DNA from: Hofstenia miamia
Taxonomy: Eukaryota > Xenacoelomorpha > Acoela
DNA: 64,000 nt
Direction: 5' to 3'
Assembly (NCBI GenBank): GCA_004352715.1
Contig: SCFE01000106.1
Coordinates: 1,491,502 to 1,555,501 of the forward strand
The notes under the pieces are model-generated. The model saw only the letters and a program-made list of their open reading frames with translations, was not told the DNA's origin and searched no databases. This document shows positions 53,437-64,000 of the stretch, piece after piece. Position 1 is the first letter of the stretch. Each line of letters opens with the position of its first letter. A program made the position numbers and the translations under genes.

Positions 53437-54530
53437 AAGTAAGTATTTGTATATAGTTTTAGCAAACTATGTTGCTCCTATAAAATATATTTTCAGAATT
53501 TCTTCGATGATTTTGTATACATGTCACCAACTATTAAAGTTGCTGAAAAGTGCCGAAATAGTTAAAAATATTTGGTGTTAAAATGAATCGATTGACAATG
53601 AAACGCAGTTATTCTTGCTAGAGATTCTTAGTCTTCGTCAAAAAGTTTTTCCTGTTCCTAAAGACCAGATTTCAAACATTAGAATATAAAACTATGCCTA
53701 TAACACAACAGCTTATCATGGTTTTGATGTCATATTTCCCTCCAATGATCTTGTATTATATTTTGACGTTTAAATTATGACGTAAGTTTTTGAGGAGGTC
53801 TAAGTAAATTAGTGAGGTTATAGTATTAACATTTATTCTGAATCTGATTGCAAAATACATTACAGTGCAGTAAATTAGATTTTAGGAATAACATTGATGA
53901 AAAAAAATTTATTTCCTTTTAGGTTTCAGTATTTATCAGTTTTAGTGACTGTACTTTGTAAAGATCAGCCAAACAAGGCCAGATATTATTACTGTCTTTG
54001 AAGTCAAAATTTTATAACCGCAAGTTAGATATTCGCCGGCCTATATTAGCATTGTGCATTTGTAGAAAATCTTAAATGTTTATAGATAGCAGTTTATAGG
54101 CAGCAGTTTTTCATTAACATCGTTTAATATTTTTAGTTGAAATCACATTTTAATTCTTCAATATTAAATTGAGTTTTACAGTGTTTACTCAGTCACATTT
54201 GTATTCAAACAATGTGTATGTCTTGTATACCTGAATAAGTAATTCGAAAAATAGATATTTTGCAGATTCGGTAAGTTAGTTTTTTTTTTGGTTTCAACTG
54301 TTTATGGTCTTTACGAAATCTTTATGGAAATTATTACATTTAGAACTATTAGGGCTTATGTAGAAAAGAGACTTGGAAAATATAAACCCTCAACTGTTGC
54401 ATTGTAATCACAAAGAATTGCTGGCGAAAAAATTATGGTTTAAAACAAAAATAACCCCCAAATTTCAAGGTTACACCAATTTTTCAACTTTACAACTTGC
54501 TTTGCGAGAAGACTGTTTTATTTTAATATG
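53437..54530. other. 1.1 kb AT-rich spacer
   Basis: No coding or repeat signal that I can name. Confidence 0.35.
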
Positions 54531-54534
54531 TTAT

Positions 54535-54700
54535 ATATATGGCCATATATGGTAAGGATTCCTCCTTGGGCAGAGACGCATCTCTGGTGAAAATTTGAGG
54601 TCAATCCATCTATTACTTTTTCCGTAAAGTTGCTAAAAGACAAACAAACAAACCAACGCTACCAAAAACATAACCTCTTTGGTGGAGGTAATAATAAAGA
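54535..54700 (+). repeat. RTE-like LINE or SINE 3' end
   Basis: CAGAGACGCATCTCTGGTGA, then ACAAACAAACAAACCAACGC, then CATAACCTCTTTGGTGGAGG with a TAATAATAA tail, resembles the 3' untranslated end shared by RTE-type LINEs and their SINEs in many invertebrates. This rests on memory of that pattern. Confidence 0.42.
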
Positions 54701-54795
54701 TTGGAAGATTATAGGATGCAGTTGATTTATTTGTGTCTAAATTTTTTATTATGTTTTCTAGTTCATTTGCATTTACGAGTCTAAAAGAAAAGTAG

Positions 54796-57110
54796 TCAAG
54801 ATGTAATTACCAGTAAACAAAGCATGATTGAAAAACGAGTGAAGGGTGCGATGTTTCTTGCGACAACAGATTGAGAAAGTGACAACATCACCAGTGTGAG
54901 TGAAGCGGGATCAAGGTCCAATTTGTGAGTGAGCAAGTGATTGAACAGGATATCACAGGCATGAAAGTATTTGAGAAGAGCGTCTTTGTATGGCAAAGGA
55001 GAAATCCATTTGAAAGCATGTTTCTGGAAATGTTTCATAGGGTGGAACAAGGAACGAGAAGGCCACCACCAGGGAGAAGCGTAGGAAGAATGGCATGAGG
55101 AATGGAATTTAACAAAGAGAGTTTCACAACAGTCGTAGAATTAAAGGGGACATTGTGGAAGAGGGCAGAGAGAGGAATTAGTTTTGTGGAGGCGCAAGGA
55201 CACATGACCAGACCAATTTAAAGTTTGCAGCAAGTTGAACTCCAAGATGAGTATAATGAGGAGAAAAGTTCACAGGAAGAGGAAGATTAGAAAGGGGAGA
55301 TACAGAAAAGAAAATACCACATGTCTTGGTTGGGCGAAAATCAAAATGGTTAACGGAAGACCAAGTAGCCAAAAGCTCAAGATCAGAGGTAATATTGGAG
55401 TCAAAAGAATTACCATAGTTGAAAATTGCAGTGTCGTTGACGTACAGTAGACAGGAGGTCGTTGAGGACACCACTAGATACAAGAGCAGGAGAAGAAATG
55501 ACGAGTTGATTTTCACACACTGATGACGATTGGACAGGTAAAACTGGAAGAGTTTGATGAAATCAGCATCAAAACTAAATAAACAATTTGTCAAGAAAAA
55601 TAGAATGAAGAGCTGATCAAATGCTTTAGAAATGTCAAGAAAGAAAATGCAACCAGGCTCATTACAATTTGACTGAAAATAGCAGTTTTCAATCAAGTGG
55701 GCAAGTTAGTGATGGTAGAATGACTTTGAAGATTACCATGCTGAGAAGAGGAGATAAAAACAAGGCGCTCAAACATGATTAACAGCCGAGAAAGAATAGC
55801 TATTGGACGATAAGAAGTGACTTAAGAGGAGGGAAGCTGATTGGATTTTAACAGTGGAGAGATCCAAGATGTTTTCCAGTAAGGCGGAAAAGCTTAGAAG
55901 AGCAAATGTAGTAGAAGATATGCTTTAAATGGATGGAAAGAGTTGAGGAGGTTTCGTGAATTACAAAGAATGGGACACCATCAGGATGGTAAGGACCAGA
56001 CAACTTGCAGGACTTAAGCATAAGGGAAATATCATGGGCATTTAAGACAATGTCACATAGGGGAATCAGCGGGAGGTGGCAGGGGACCAGGGCAGAGGGA
56101 GACAGGATCAGAGAACTTCGAGGCAAAATAGGCATTGAAGAGATCCGCTTTCTCCAGATCCGAGTGAACAGAAAGATGGTTCCAGTTTAAACTGGGGAGG
56201 TCAGCTTTGGAATGAAGGAATATGAGTCTTGAAGAGATCCAGATGAGAAGCTGAACAGCAGAGAGATCTTGTCGAGTTCGATGAAGTTGTTGACGTCTTC
56301 TGTGATAGAAGAGAGTTTTGGAGAATCGGAAGGATTGTAATGGCGTTTGAAAGATTCGAGTTTATTCAGAGAAGGTACAGTAAGAGATGAGAAATAGAAA
56401 AGAAGAGGAATACGCTTTTTCTGATGATGAGGAACAAATGACGAAATAAGTTGGTGAAGGAAGGTGTACCAGTCATCAACAGAGAAAGAGTAATTAAAAA
56501 TGGGGATTGAAGAAGAGAGCAAAATTTAGAGATACAAAGTCGCTGTTAGAGCATATTGAGGAACAGCAAAACAAGCAGATGTGGTAATAGAACAGAGAGA
56601 GAGAGGTTGATGCGAAAAAATGAATGCTCAGACAGTTTAACCGGAACAGGGACCACAGAGGTGTCAAAATCGCGATCAGGGTGAGAGCACAAAATCAAGT
56701 CAAGTAGAGAAGAGCAGGAAGTAGGACAAAATAAAATTTGTTCAAGAGAGTAGGATGCGAAAAGATCCAAAACAGCGGATTCATAGTCGCTATTGGAGTC
56801 ACATGAAAGGAAGGTTTCAGGCACCACAGATGGGGAGATGAGGAGGAGTGGGAAATCCAAGTTGACAAGAGAGAGTGATAGACTGATCATGAAATTTTTC
56901 AAGCATGGATGAAAAATGAGCAATGGGAATACAAAAAGGATTGTTGGAAGGAAGGTTGTAAACAGAGAGTAGAGAAACAATGTGATCACTGAGAACAACA
57001 GCACAGCCACAACAGAAATCAAAGGAGAGTGGATGGATGTCAAGGTTAGGGCGACGTGAGGCAATGAGAACACTATCATGACGACCATTAGAGCGATCCA
57101 TACGAGCGAG
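54796..57110 (-). pseudogene. second CR1/Jockey-type LINE, endonuclease and reverse transcriptase
   Basis: Minus strand in order. An endonuclease remnant at 56546-57101: CAVVLSDHIVSLLSVYNLPS, AVLDLFASYSLEQIL, LLDLILCSHPD and LSEHSFFRINLSL. A linker at 56187-56522. Reverse transcriptase at 55170-56135: LSGPYHPDGVPFFVIHE, RPIAILSRLLIMFERLVF near 55780, GCIFFLDISKAFDQL, FYLSNRHQCVKINS, a decayed YVNDTAIFNYG active site (55440) and HYTHLGVQLAANF. A C-terminal tail extends to 54796. Multiple stops and frameshifts. Confidence 0.76.
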
Positions 57111-58710
57111 AAAACTTTAAGTGTGGAGTTAGGAAAAACATTTTAAATTTTGTCCATACATTATGGCCATAATGACCATTCTGTAAAATATGGTGAATGA
57201 TGGCGAAATATACGTAGAACACATGTGCTAAATGGTAATCGCAATTTTATAGAGTGATTTCTAATATCTAACAACATAAATAGCAAATTGCAACCATTTT
57301 TGAGTAATAAGAAATTGTATTGATATCACAAGGTACAAGCAATTCACTAGGTCGCAAAACGATTTTATTGAAACATTCAAAAACAAATTTAAAAATTTAC
57401 TAATTATTTTTTGTTTGTTTTCGAATACAACGTGCTTTGTTGTCTGCAAACATTACAAATGTGAAATAAATTAAGCGTCAGTATTTGTATACAATCCACT
57501 ATTACAAATAGTAAACAACTTCATCTTTGATATTCGTTTATAATTTGCTGAAACTGCTTACTAAACTTTTGCAACACTCAAAAATTGTTATCTTATCAAA
57601 TTGTTTTTTGTTACCATCCATAATGGCCATAATTTTTTTTCTCCCATATTGATATCCAATATGGTACATAATGGAATAGTAGGTCATATTATTGATGATG
57701 CTGTGAATCTCCTACAAAAAATTTATGTGCAATGTTTTTTCGCTACTATTAGACGTAACACACATGGTTAATTGGGGTAATATATATGTTGAGGCTATAA
57801 AAGACTTTCACAGAAGTAGATGATATTATTGCCTGGGTAAGTAATCAATTATAGACAAATCGTTAGTCACAATCAATTTTCAAAAAACGGGTGTAAATCT
57901 TTCTTCCGCTGTCAATGTCAATGAGATAGGAAGCAACGATCTATCATGCCGAAAAATTAATGAAATAATTTTAGAAAAAGATTAATTTAAAGATGAAGGT
58001 ATTTTAGTTCTGAATCTAAAGAAGCTATCAACAACGAGAATATCGTTTATACAAACAACAGAACTCCAAAGGACACAGTGGTCATCAAAACTGCATAATA
58101 AATTCTTTGAAATGATTTGATGCCATTGGCCTATGTATTTACGTAGAGTTGTGAATTAAGAGAGCTCAAGATCTAAAACAAATAAATATCCTAGCGGAAA
58201 ATTGAGCTGTTAATTACAAGTTATTGTAAAATGCCTTCGTGTGCTGATATTGAAGCAAGTCATTCAAACTTGTATTAAATTTCGGCTGTTGGCACGCTTT
58301 GTATTTGATAACATTTGTTATTTCGAAGTTTTAGTACATTAAATTCAATTTTAATCCAAAACTAATTTTTCGAATTTTTAGAGACAATTAAATTTATTGG
58401 TTCATTTTTTGGTTTCCTCTAGTTATTAGGTATTCGCATGCTTCAGAATATTTAATTGATATTTTCACCATAAATGAAGCTGAACTTTATTTACACTAAC
58501 GCAATTTTTCTCAAATTATGTATCTTAGTCATTATATCATTAGATTTATTTATTGTAATGGTATTTTACTTCAATAAGTAGTTAGTGATTCAAATCACAT
58601 GAGTTAATGACATATTTCAAAAGTGCAAATTGGGGCAGTGATTATCATAGTTTTAGTCACTGCTAGATTTTCTCCATTTCAGTAAAGGACCTCATCTCAA
58701 GACTTCGATA
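57111..58710. other. 1.6 kb AT-rich spacer
   Basis: Contains repeated CATTATGGCCATAATG-type palindromes near 57160 and 57620. No gene recognised. Confidence 0.35.
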
Positions 58711-58954
58711 TTAACCCTTTCACTGCGTTTCATGAATTTTCAGAAATTCTCAAAAAATGTCATTTTGACACAAAAAATGAAAACAATTTTTTCTTAAAAA
58801 AAACACTTTATTATACTGAATTACATAGAATTACACCAGATTTTGGACATTTTATTAGAAAAAAACAGGAGAGATGTGGACTGAAGTCGAATTTCGATGT
58901 CAGACATTATGTTGGCCGTGTGACTAAAGTCGAATTTCGCAGTGAAAGAGTTAA
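58711..58954. mobile_element. piggyBac-type MITE
   Basis: TTAA at both ends (58711-58714 and 58951-58954). Inverted ends CCCTTTCACTGCG and, read inward from the right, CTCTTTCACTGCG. About 244 bases with no ORF, and GAAGTCGAATTTCG twice near the right end. TTAA plus a CCYTT-type end points to a non-autonomous piggyBac relative. Confidence 0.72.
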
Positions 58955-59322
58955 GGTTACCTAAATATATTCTAAAACTTCGCTTTATTTGCCTGAACTC
59001 GAGTAATTGACGAATATCGGATCTAATTCACTCAAGAAAATAACAAGTTTCTTATTTTTTTTTACAAATTCAGCATTCTAGAAATGGCAGTGACTTTTTT
59101 CTAATTCAATTTAACATTAATAGGAATAGTAAATCCGTTGAAATATATTTGCAAAGAATAATTGCATTTAAGTATAGAGTTTTGGAACAAACAGGTGAAA
59201 GCTTAATCGTGTGTAATTCCGAAATTATTTCATTTTTAAAATTAATTAATCTCCAAAAATCGTTGTTTAGAAATTGTGAGTATAGACAAAATGTTTTTTC
59301 TGCCTATTCAACTTTATAATAT

Positions 59323-59512
59323 TGTAGAATCACTGGGGTGTGATTCTAGCGAACTCAAAGAGAATACAGTTCAAACTATTTCTATTTACAAAATGCTTTC
59401 AGCTTTATATATACAATATTTACAATATGTACAAATATTATAACTACCAGTCACTAACAAGAAAAGCGCGAGGTCTGGCCGATAAATAGTAACAACTACC
59501 AGCGATGCTACA
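59323..59512 (-). mobile_element. solo LTR, same family as 47.7-48.3 kb
   Basis: Reverse complement starts TGTAGCATCGCTGGTAGTTG and ends CAGTGATTCTACA, matching the LTR at 48167-48349 at both ends and around GTTCGCTAGAATCAC. It has a TATATATAAAG box. ATAT directly flanks both sides as a possible 4-base target duplication. No internal region, so it is a recombined solo LTR, about 160 bases before the PRELID1 start. Confidence 0.75.
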
Positions 59513-59675
59513 ATATATGCAGCTAAGTAAGAAACTTTGAATTAGTTATTAGAAATCTATTGGTTGTGCAAATATCTTTACTTTTCTTTGTCTTTGCGAT
59601 GCTCACGCATAGCCGTGGTTGTTAATGTAATACTGCAGCGTTCGTAAATTTTTTAACAGTTTGCTTATAGTTTCT

Positions 59676-61829
59676 ATGAGGTTTTGTACCTTGGAGCAAT
59701 CTCTCCCAGCCACTTGGAACGAGGTGGCTGCAACACTCTGGGAGCGGTATCCAAATTCGCACAGTAAGCATGTTTTGACAGAAGATACCCTGTCACGTCA
59801 TGTTGATCCTAATTCGGGATGCCTAATTACTAGGAGACTTCTTTCCAAAGTAAACAGCGTCCCTGCTCCGGCATGGGGAAAAGTATTTGTAGCTGGGGTT
59901 GGAAAATCTGTTCAAATGATCGAAGATTCTATTGTTGATCCCATTGCTCAAACCTTTACCACAGTCACTCATAATTTAGGTAAGATTTTCTTTTTCTTCT
60001 GTATTCAACCCCCACAAATTCTCAATTTCGAATAGTCGCTTGGAAGTTATATTTTGGTTGAATATATTTATAAATTTAACGTAGATACCACACCTATAAA
60101 TCATATTCGACACCATTAATAAAGAAGAATCGTCATTGTGTTAATATTGTATCATTAATGCTTGTAAATTTACAACAACCTGAAAATATTTATCATGAGC
60201 ATTGAAGAATCTATGCGGGAGTTTGGGGGGGTAGTTGGTAATTCCCTCCCTGGGAGAAACAATCTTCATATGGAGCGTCAACATTAAACATATTCACAAT
60301 AGAGCATGTAGAACTAATTTAAGACTAAAACACTTTTATTCATATATCTAGAAATAAGTTCTTAAATAATTTTTGTCAGGCTTTGTCAGATATGGGCAAT
60401 TTATTGATTGTAGACACTGAAACCACGTTTTTCTCTAGAAAGTTGTACAATTCAGCAAATATTCTATGCTTCAATTGAACTGTTTGCGAAGAAAAAAGCT
60501 GTCTGCTCTTTAAGTAAAACAACTCATTCGAAGTTTTTTAAGAATGGCGTTAAATGATGCAAACAAATTTGCGCTTGATTTTAGGGTTCGCAAAAAGTAG
60601 TTTTGCAAGCTATATATTGATTGTGTGGACTTTCAAAAACGTCAATGATCTGCGTCAGATTGGATTATCACATTTTTGCAACATAGTGCTCCAGCGGTAA
60701 GACATTTGCTTTGCGAAGAAAAGCGAATTTCTCCAAATGCTGCTTTTTTGAAAATCATTGGTTTCATAACGTACCCAACTTTGGTCTAGCAAATTAAAGA
60801 AATGTTTTGGCAAGGAACCTAAAATGGGTGGAACTATCAATGAATTAAGTGTGCTGTGGATGGATTCGTTCTGGGTTGGGCCGGACTTGTACCAACATTT
60901 TCTGCTCAGTTCTATCTTTGGCTTAATCATTAGCCAGCATGGAAATTGTTTGTTCTGCATATTCATATATTTTTTATAGTTACTTATAAGTCACAATATA
61001 CTTGCTTTGATAATTTTTTTAATAGAGAAGAAATGCGCTAGATTAACATGTTAAAAATTGAATTGAATGTCTGAGAACATATGAAAACGTACCGTACCAA
61101 AGCAATGTTTTAGAACATTGTGCTATGCCGTGTTTAAAACTCAGCATACCGCGCTTACAAAAAACCAGACATAAGTATTGCACCCCTTTAGATGGAACAA
61201 ATACCCCCAGAATTTCAATCCTAAATTCACCGTTGATCGTAAATTTTGCGCAACGTTTGCATCCTATATTTTTATTTATTTATTTGAGAGAGTTTATCTT
61301 TGTTTGCATTATGCGCAATTGTTTGCGGATTTTTTGTTGAGCTGCAAATATATTAAGGGCAGTGTTAATTAATTGATATAATAGATTAACAAACAAATGA
61401 ACTGGCAGGGAGATACTATACTAACATTATGCATTGCAGGAGCACGGTTAATTGATCCCCTCTCAATGCCATATAGTCAGGGCTGAGAGAAGTTAACGCG
61501 TTAACCAGTCAATGCAAATTAATGTGCGATGTTTAGGACTCTCACGTGTGATGTGTCTCCGAGAACGATGCGTTTACAAATGGAACAAAGATGGTTCAAG
61601 TACATTGGTTGTCAAAGATGCCATCTTTTCCTCTGGTATTCGTGGTTTTGGCGCAGCTATAGAAAAATTTTCAAAGGAAAGATATTGTAAAAATGCCAAT
61701 AGAGCTTATTTTGGTCTACTGGATGCTTTAAAACGTCGATCTATTTATATTCCGCATTCCATACTACCGGTCTATCTACGTCATCAACCTAGACTATATT
61801 TGGCACGGTTATTGCCACTGTTGCGTTAG
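59676..61829 (+). CDS. PRELID1: PRELI domain protein, PRELID1-like
   Basis: PRELID1 with TRIAP1 carries phosphatidic acid across the mitochondrial intermembrane space for cardiolipin synthesis. Exon 1, 59676-59979, starts at ATG with MRFCTLEQSLPATW, then LWERYPNSHSKHVLTED, SRHVDPNSG, RRLLSKVN and VQMIEDSIVDPIAQTFTTVT. It ends at a GTAAG donor. Exon 2, 61537-61829, follows a TTTAG acceptor and the phase-1 junction restores LGLSRVMCLRERCVYKWN. It goes on through FGAAIEKFSKERYCKNANRA to the stop. The total is 198 residues, normal for the family. The N-terminus and the RYPNxxSKHVLTED block resemble PRELID1 rather than PRELID3 (slowmo). The intron is 1557 bases and holds an unassigned minus-strand frame (60655-60966). 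Confidence 0.92.
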
Positions 61830-63072
61830 ATCTGTATTCAATTTATTTAAAATTGGAAATTTATAAATGAAATCGTTTAATGTAGTGTCTTCCTGAAAAC
61901 TTGCTTAAACTAGCAGGTCCATCTTCTGTTCTTTAACGGTTTTTGTATACAATTTAGTTATATTAAATCTTAATTGATAGAATATGTCATTAAATATAGG
62001 AAGTCAATTTGAACTCTGCAAAAAACATGTCATTTTTCAAAATTTCTAAATTTAATTATTTTGAATTGTACGATACTTTCGTCATTTTCAACAAATTTGC
62101 TGTAAATACTACTTAAGTTATTGAATTCTATTACATAGCAAGTTTGAGACAATTTTACCCCTAAACTGTACATTAGTTCTTTAAGGATACAAAGCGTTTT
62201 GTCCACATTTTATACAATTTTGTATAACAAAAATACTCTAATAAGAAATTGGGAAATTTTGTAATATTGATAAATGTGCTCTATGTAATGGGCAGTTTTT
62301 CAATTTCCTAAATCAGATATATTTGCATTTTTTAAAATTGTATATAATTGATAAATGCTGTTATTTACAAAATGCAATATATAAAATAATTTCGAACAGC
62401 TAATTTGTATTTTCATAGAACGAGAATTTTAAATGTTCAAATGTTTATGTATTAGGGTGTTCAGAAAAAAAAATTTTCGAATTCAGTTCGGGTTACCCTT
62501 TTATTTTGTGAGGCTGCTTAATATAAGCTTGTAAAAAAATTTCAGGTCTATCGGATCATTTTATCAGACAGCTCAAGGCCACTGAAGATATGAGAAAAGA
62601 CGTCCTATTTATGCGAAAATTGCATATTTCCGCAACTTGACGCAAAATCCAGTTTTAAATCGATTAAATTTTGCATCATATACTTTATTTATATTTTCTA
62701 ATATGTAGTTCTAGGTATAATAAAGCTCTTCATAACATAACAGATATAGATCATGCATGTACAATTGTACATGTATATTTTATATATATTAGCAGGCAAG
62801 TTTTGAAATTATATCTACCTAATTGTGTAATATTTTTGCTGCATTTGTATTCTTTTTGTAATTGTTTGGATAATTTAAAAAAAACAATATAGTGTCAATT
62901 TGTTGGATATAAACAGTTTGGCAGGTTTATGCCTAATATGTTTGCAATAAAAAATATTATAAATTGTCCAAGAATGTAGTGATTTGCAGTAAATTTGATC
63001 ATTATCATTTAAACTTCCAAAAAGCTAGCTCCCTATGTAAGCTAAGTTTCTATTTTCAGTAATTAATCAACA
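61830..63072. other. AT-rich intergenic region
   Basis: No gene recognised. GTGTTCAGAAAAAAAAATTT near 62458 could be the left end of the transposon whose gene begins at 63073, but the matching right end would lie outside the window. Confidence 0.35.
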
Positions 63073-64000
63073 ATGAGTGCAGTGACTAAAGCAGGTTGTC
63101 AAACAAGACAGTCTCTCAGCATTTGGTTGTTGGGAGAGATGATTCCTGGACTTGATAGCAACCAATTACCTACCAACCGTCAAGTATTATGTCGTCTGTA
63201 TTATGATTTGAAGATCAACAAACTAGATCTTTCTACAAGCTGTTCAAATGTGTTTGATGATGTATCTAAGTTTTGGCACATGGCTAACGTTCCCATAAAG
63301 CAGAAACAGAATGAAATTAAATTTCTGAAAGCTTTCTATCAGGAGTATGTCAACCTTAGGAAAAATAAGGCGCGGCGGAGTGATAGGCAAACTGAGTTGG
63401 AGGCTAATTTTAGCAATAAACTAAATCTGCCGTTTGATTTATCTCATGCTAATGTAGAAAAACTTATCAAAATCCCAGACGACCTTAGATTTCTTGAAGA
63501 TCAGCGAGGCCTAAGGTAGATGATAATGGCTGGAGAAGACTTGCAATTTCGCAAACAAGAAGAAAGGCGACAGAAACGACATCATGAAGAGATGATGCGA
63601 ATTGAAAAGGAACAAAAAGCAAAAAAACCGATGGTAATCAAATCAAATGAACTGCTTCTAAATGTTGATGATTCATCTCAATCAACAGGTGATGAATCTG
63701 CCAGTGATGAGTCCGTGGTCATAAATAAATATTTTGAAAGGCAAACTAATAAACCTGAATCATCAAGTGCAAGCACTTCTGAGTCAATGAATCTGAAGTT
63801 GGATAAACGCTGAATCGTAGAAGATCCTTTAGTTGCAGCTAGTTTGGACAGAACTGGGACTACACCAAGTGAAGCAATGCACATCATTGGCCGTGCATTA
63901 AAAGCCGCCGGCGTTCCAGTAAATGATCTGACACTATCAACAACTTCATTTTATGAAGCACGAAAAAAAGTTCGTAAATCAATTGGAGAAGTCGTTCAGA
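63073..64000 (+). pseudogene. orphan transposase-like gene, 5' part, runs off the window
   Basis: Starts MSAVTKAGCQTRQSLSIWLL. Then LPTNRQVLCRLYYDLKIN (compare LPTLKEVLKVLLYEQ at 42.7 kb), SKFWHMANVPIKQKQNEIKF, RRSDRQTELEANFSNKLNLP and FDLSHANVEKL. A Glu/Lys-rich coiled region and a Ser/Asp-rich stretch follow, then after a stop VAASLDRTGTTPSEAMHIIG and VNDLTLSTTSFYEARKKVRK. The same frame carries two stops (63517-63519 and 63811-63813) and is otherwise open for 309 codons to the window end. It is the N-terminal half of the widespread invertebrate repeat-borne family whose C-terminal half is seen at 41-42 kb. Function unproven. Confidence 0.6.

Noticed and set aside
56546-57088. 180-codon Leu/Ser-rich frame as a membrane protein
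   Set aside because: Its position and motifs fit a decayed LINE endonuclease; the hydrophobic look comes from a T-rich strand.
60655-60966. 103-codon minus-strand frame in the PRELID1 intron
   Set aside because: Open and moderately complex, but I recognise no motif and see no splice partners; not called as a gene.
1-64000. tRNA genes, rRNA genes or CRISPR arrays
   Set aside because: None was seen. The tRNA-like sequence at 47807 is a primer binding site, and the tandem repeats are simple microsatellites.

Overview
This is an AT-rich, intron-containing, transposon-dense nuclear contig from an invertebrate animal, probably an arthropod, though the sequence alone does not fix the species. The evidence is four recognisable animal genes with normal GT-AG introns, buried in decayed copies of mariner, Tc1, piggyBac, hAT, Penelope-like, LINE and LTR elements. 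Eight runs of N interrupt the window (420-1419, 13252-13293, 20322-20391, 26274-27273, 29085-29814, 30868-31867, 35062-36061, 39913-40738). Four are exactly 1000 long, and several are bordered by (TA)n or by duplicated repeat sequence.

Host genes. (1) 7538-12685, plus strand: the 3' half of COG6 (Golgi tethering complex), five exons, with a whole 2.4 kb piggyBac element inside one intron. (2) 36544-37084, minus: four in-phase exons of an unrecognised Ser/Pro/Gln-rich protein. (3) 38987-39823, minus: an intronless CDIN1 (codanin-1-interacting nuclease). (4) 43539-46238, minus: POLR3E (RNA polymerase III subunit RPC5), four exons with consistent phases. (5) 59676-61829, plus: a complete two-exon PRELI-domain gene (PRELID1-like, mitochondrial phospholipid transfer).

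Mobile layout. 1-4478 holds three copies of one mariner family, one with a full-length ORF. 4700-6480 is a decayed orphan transposase-like gene with a DGIGG motif. 12.8-15.7 kb holds CR1/Jockey-type LINE debris. 16.7-18.2 kb is a dead hAT element, and 19.1-20.3 kb a dead Tc1-like element with doubled terminal repeats. 24.1-26.3 kb is a LINE with a restriction-like endonuclease, on the minus strand. 27.9-34.5 kb is a nest: a small Penelope-like element with a GIY-YIG ORF and inverted ends, split at TTAA by piggyBac sequence that itself carries a near-duplicate transposase and LINE pieces. 40.76-43.17 kb is an orphan DNA transposon with about 110 bp terminal inverted repeats (TIRs), sitting inside (TA)n. 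47.7-48.35 kb is a shrunken LTR element, with a related solo LTR at 59.3 kb. 48.7-49.75 kb is a Dong/R4-like LINE tail inside (TAA)n. 50.0-53.0 kb and 54.8-57.1 kb are two further LINEs. 63.07-64.0 kb is the start of a second copy of the orphan transposase-like superfamily seen at 41-43 kb.

The best candidates for something undescribed are the orphan TIR element at 40.76-43.17 kb with its relative at 63 kb, and the DGIGG family at 4.7-6.5 kb. All family names come from remembered motifs and translated sequence; no search was run.
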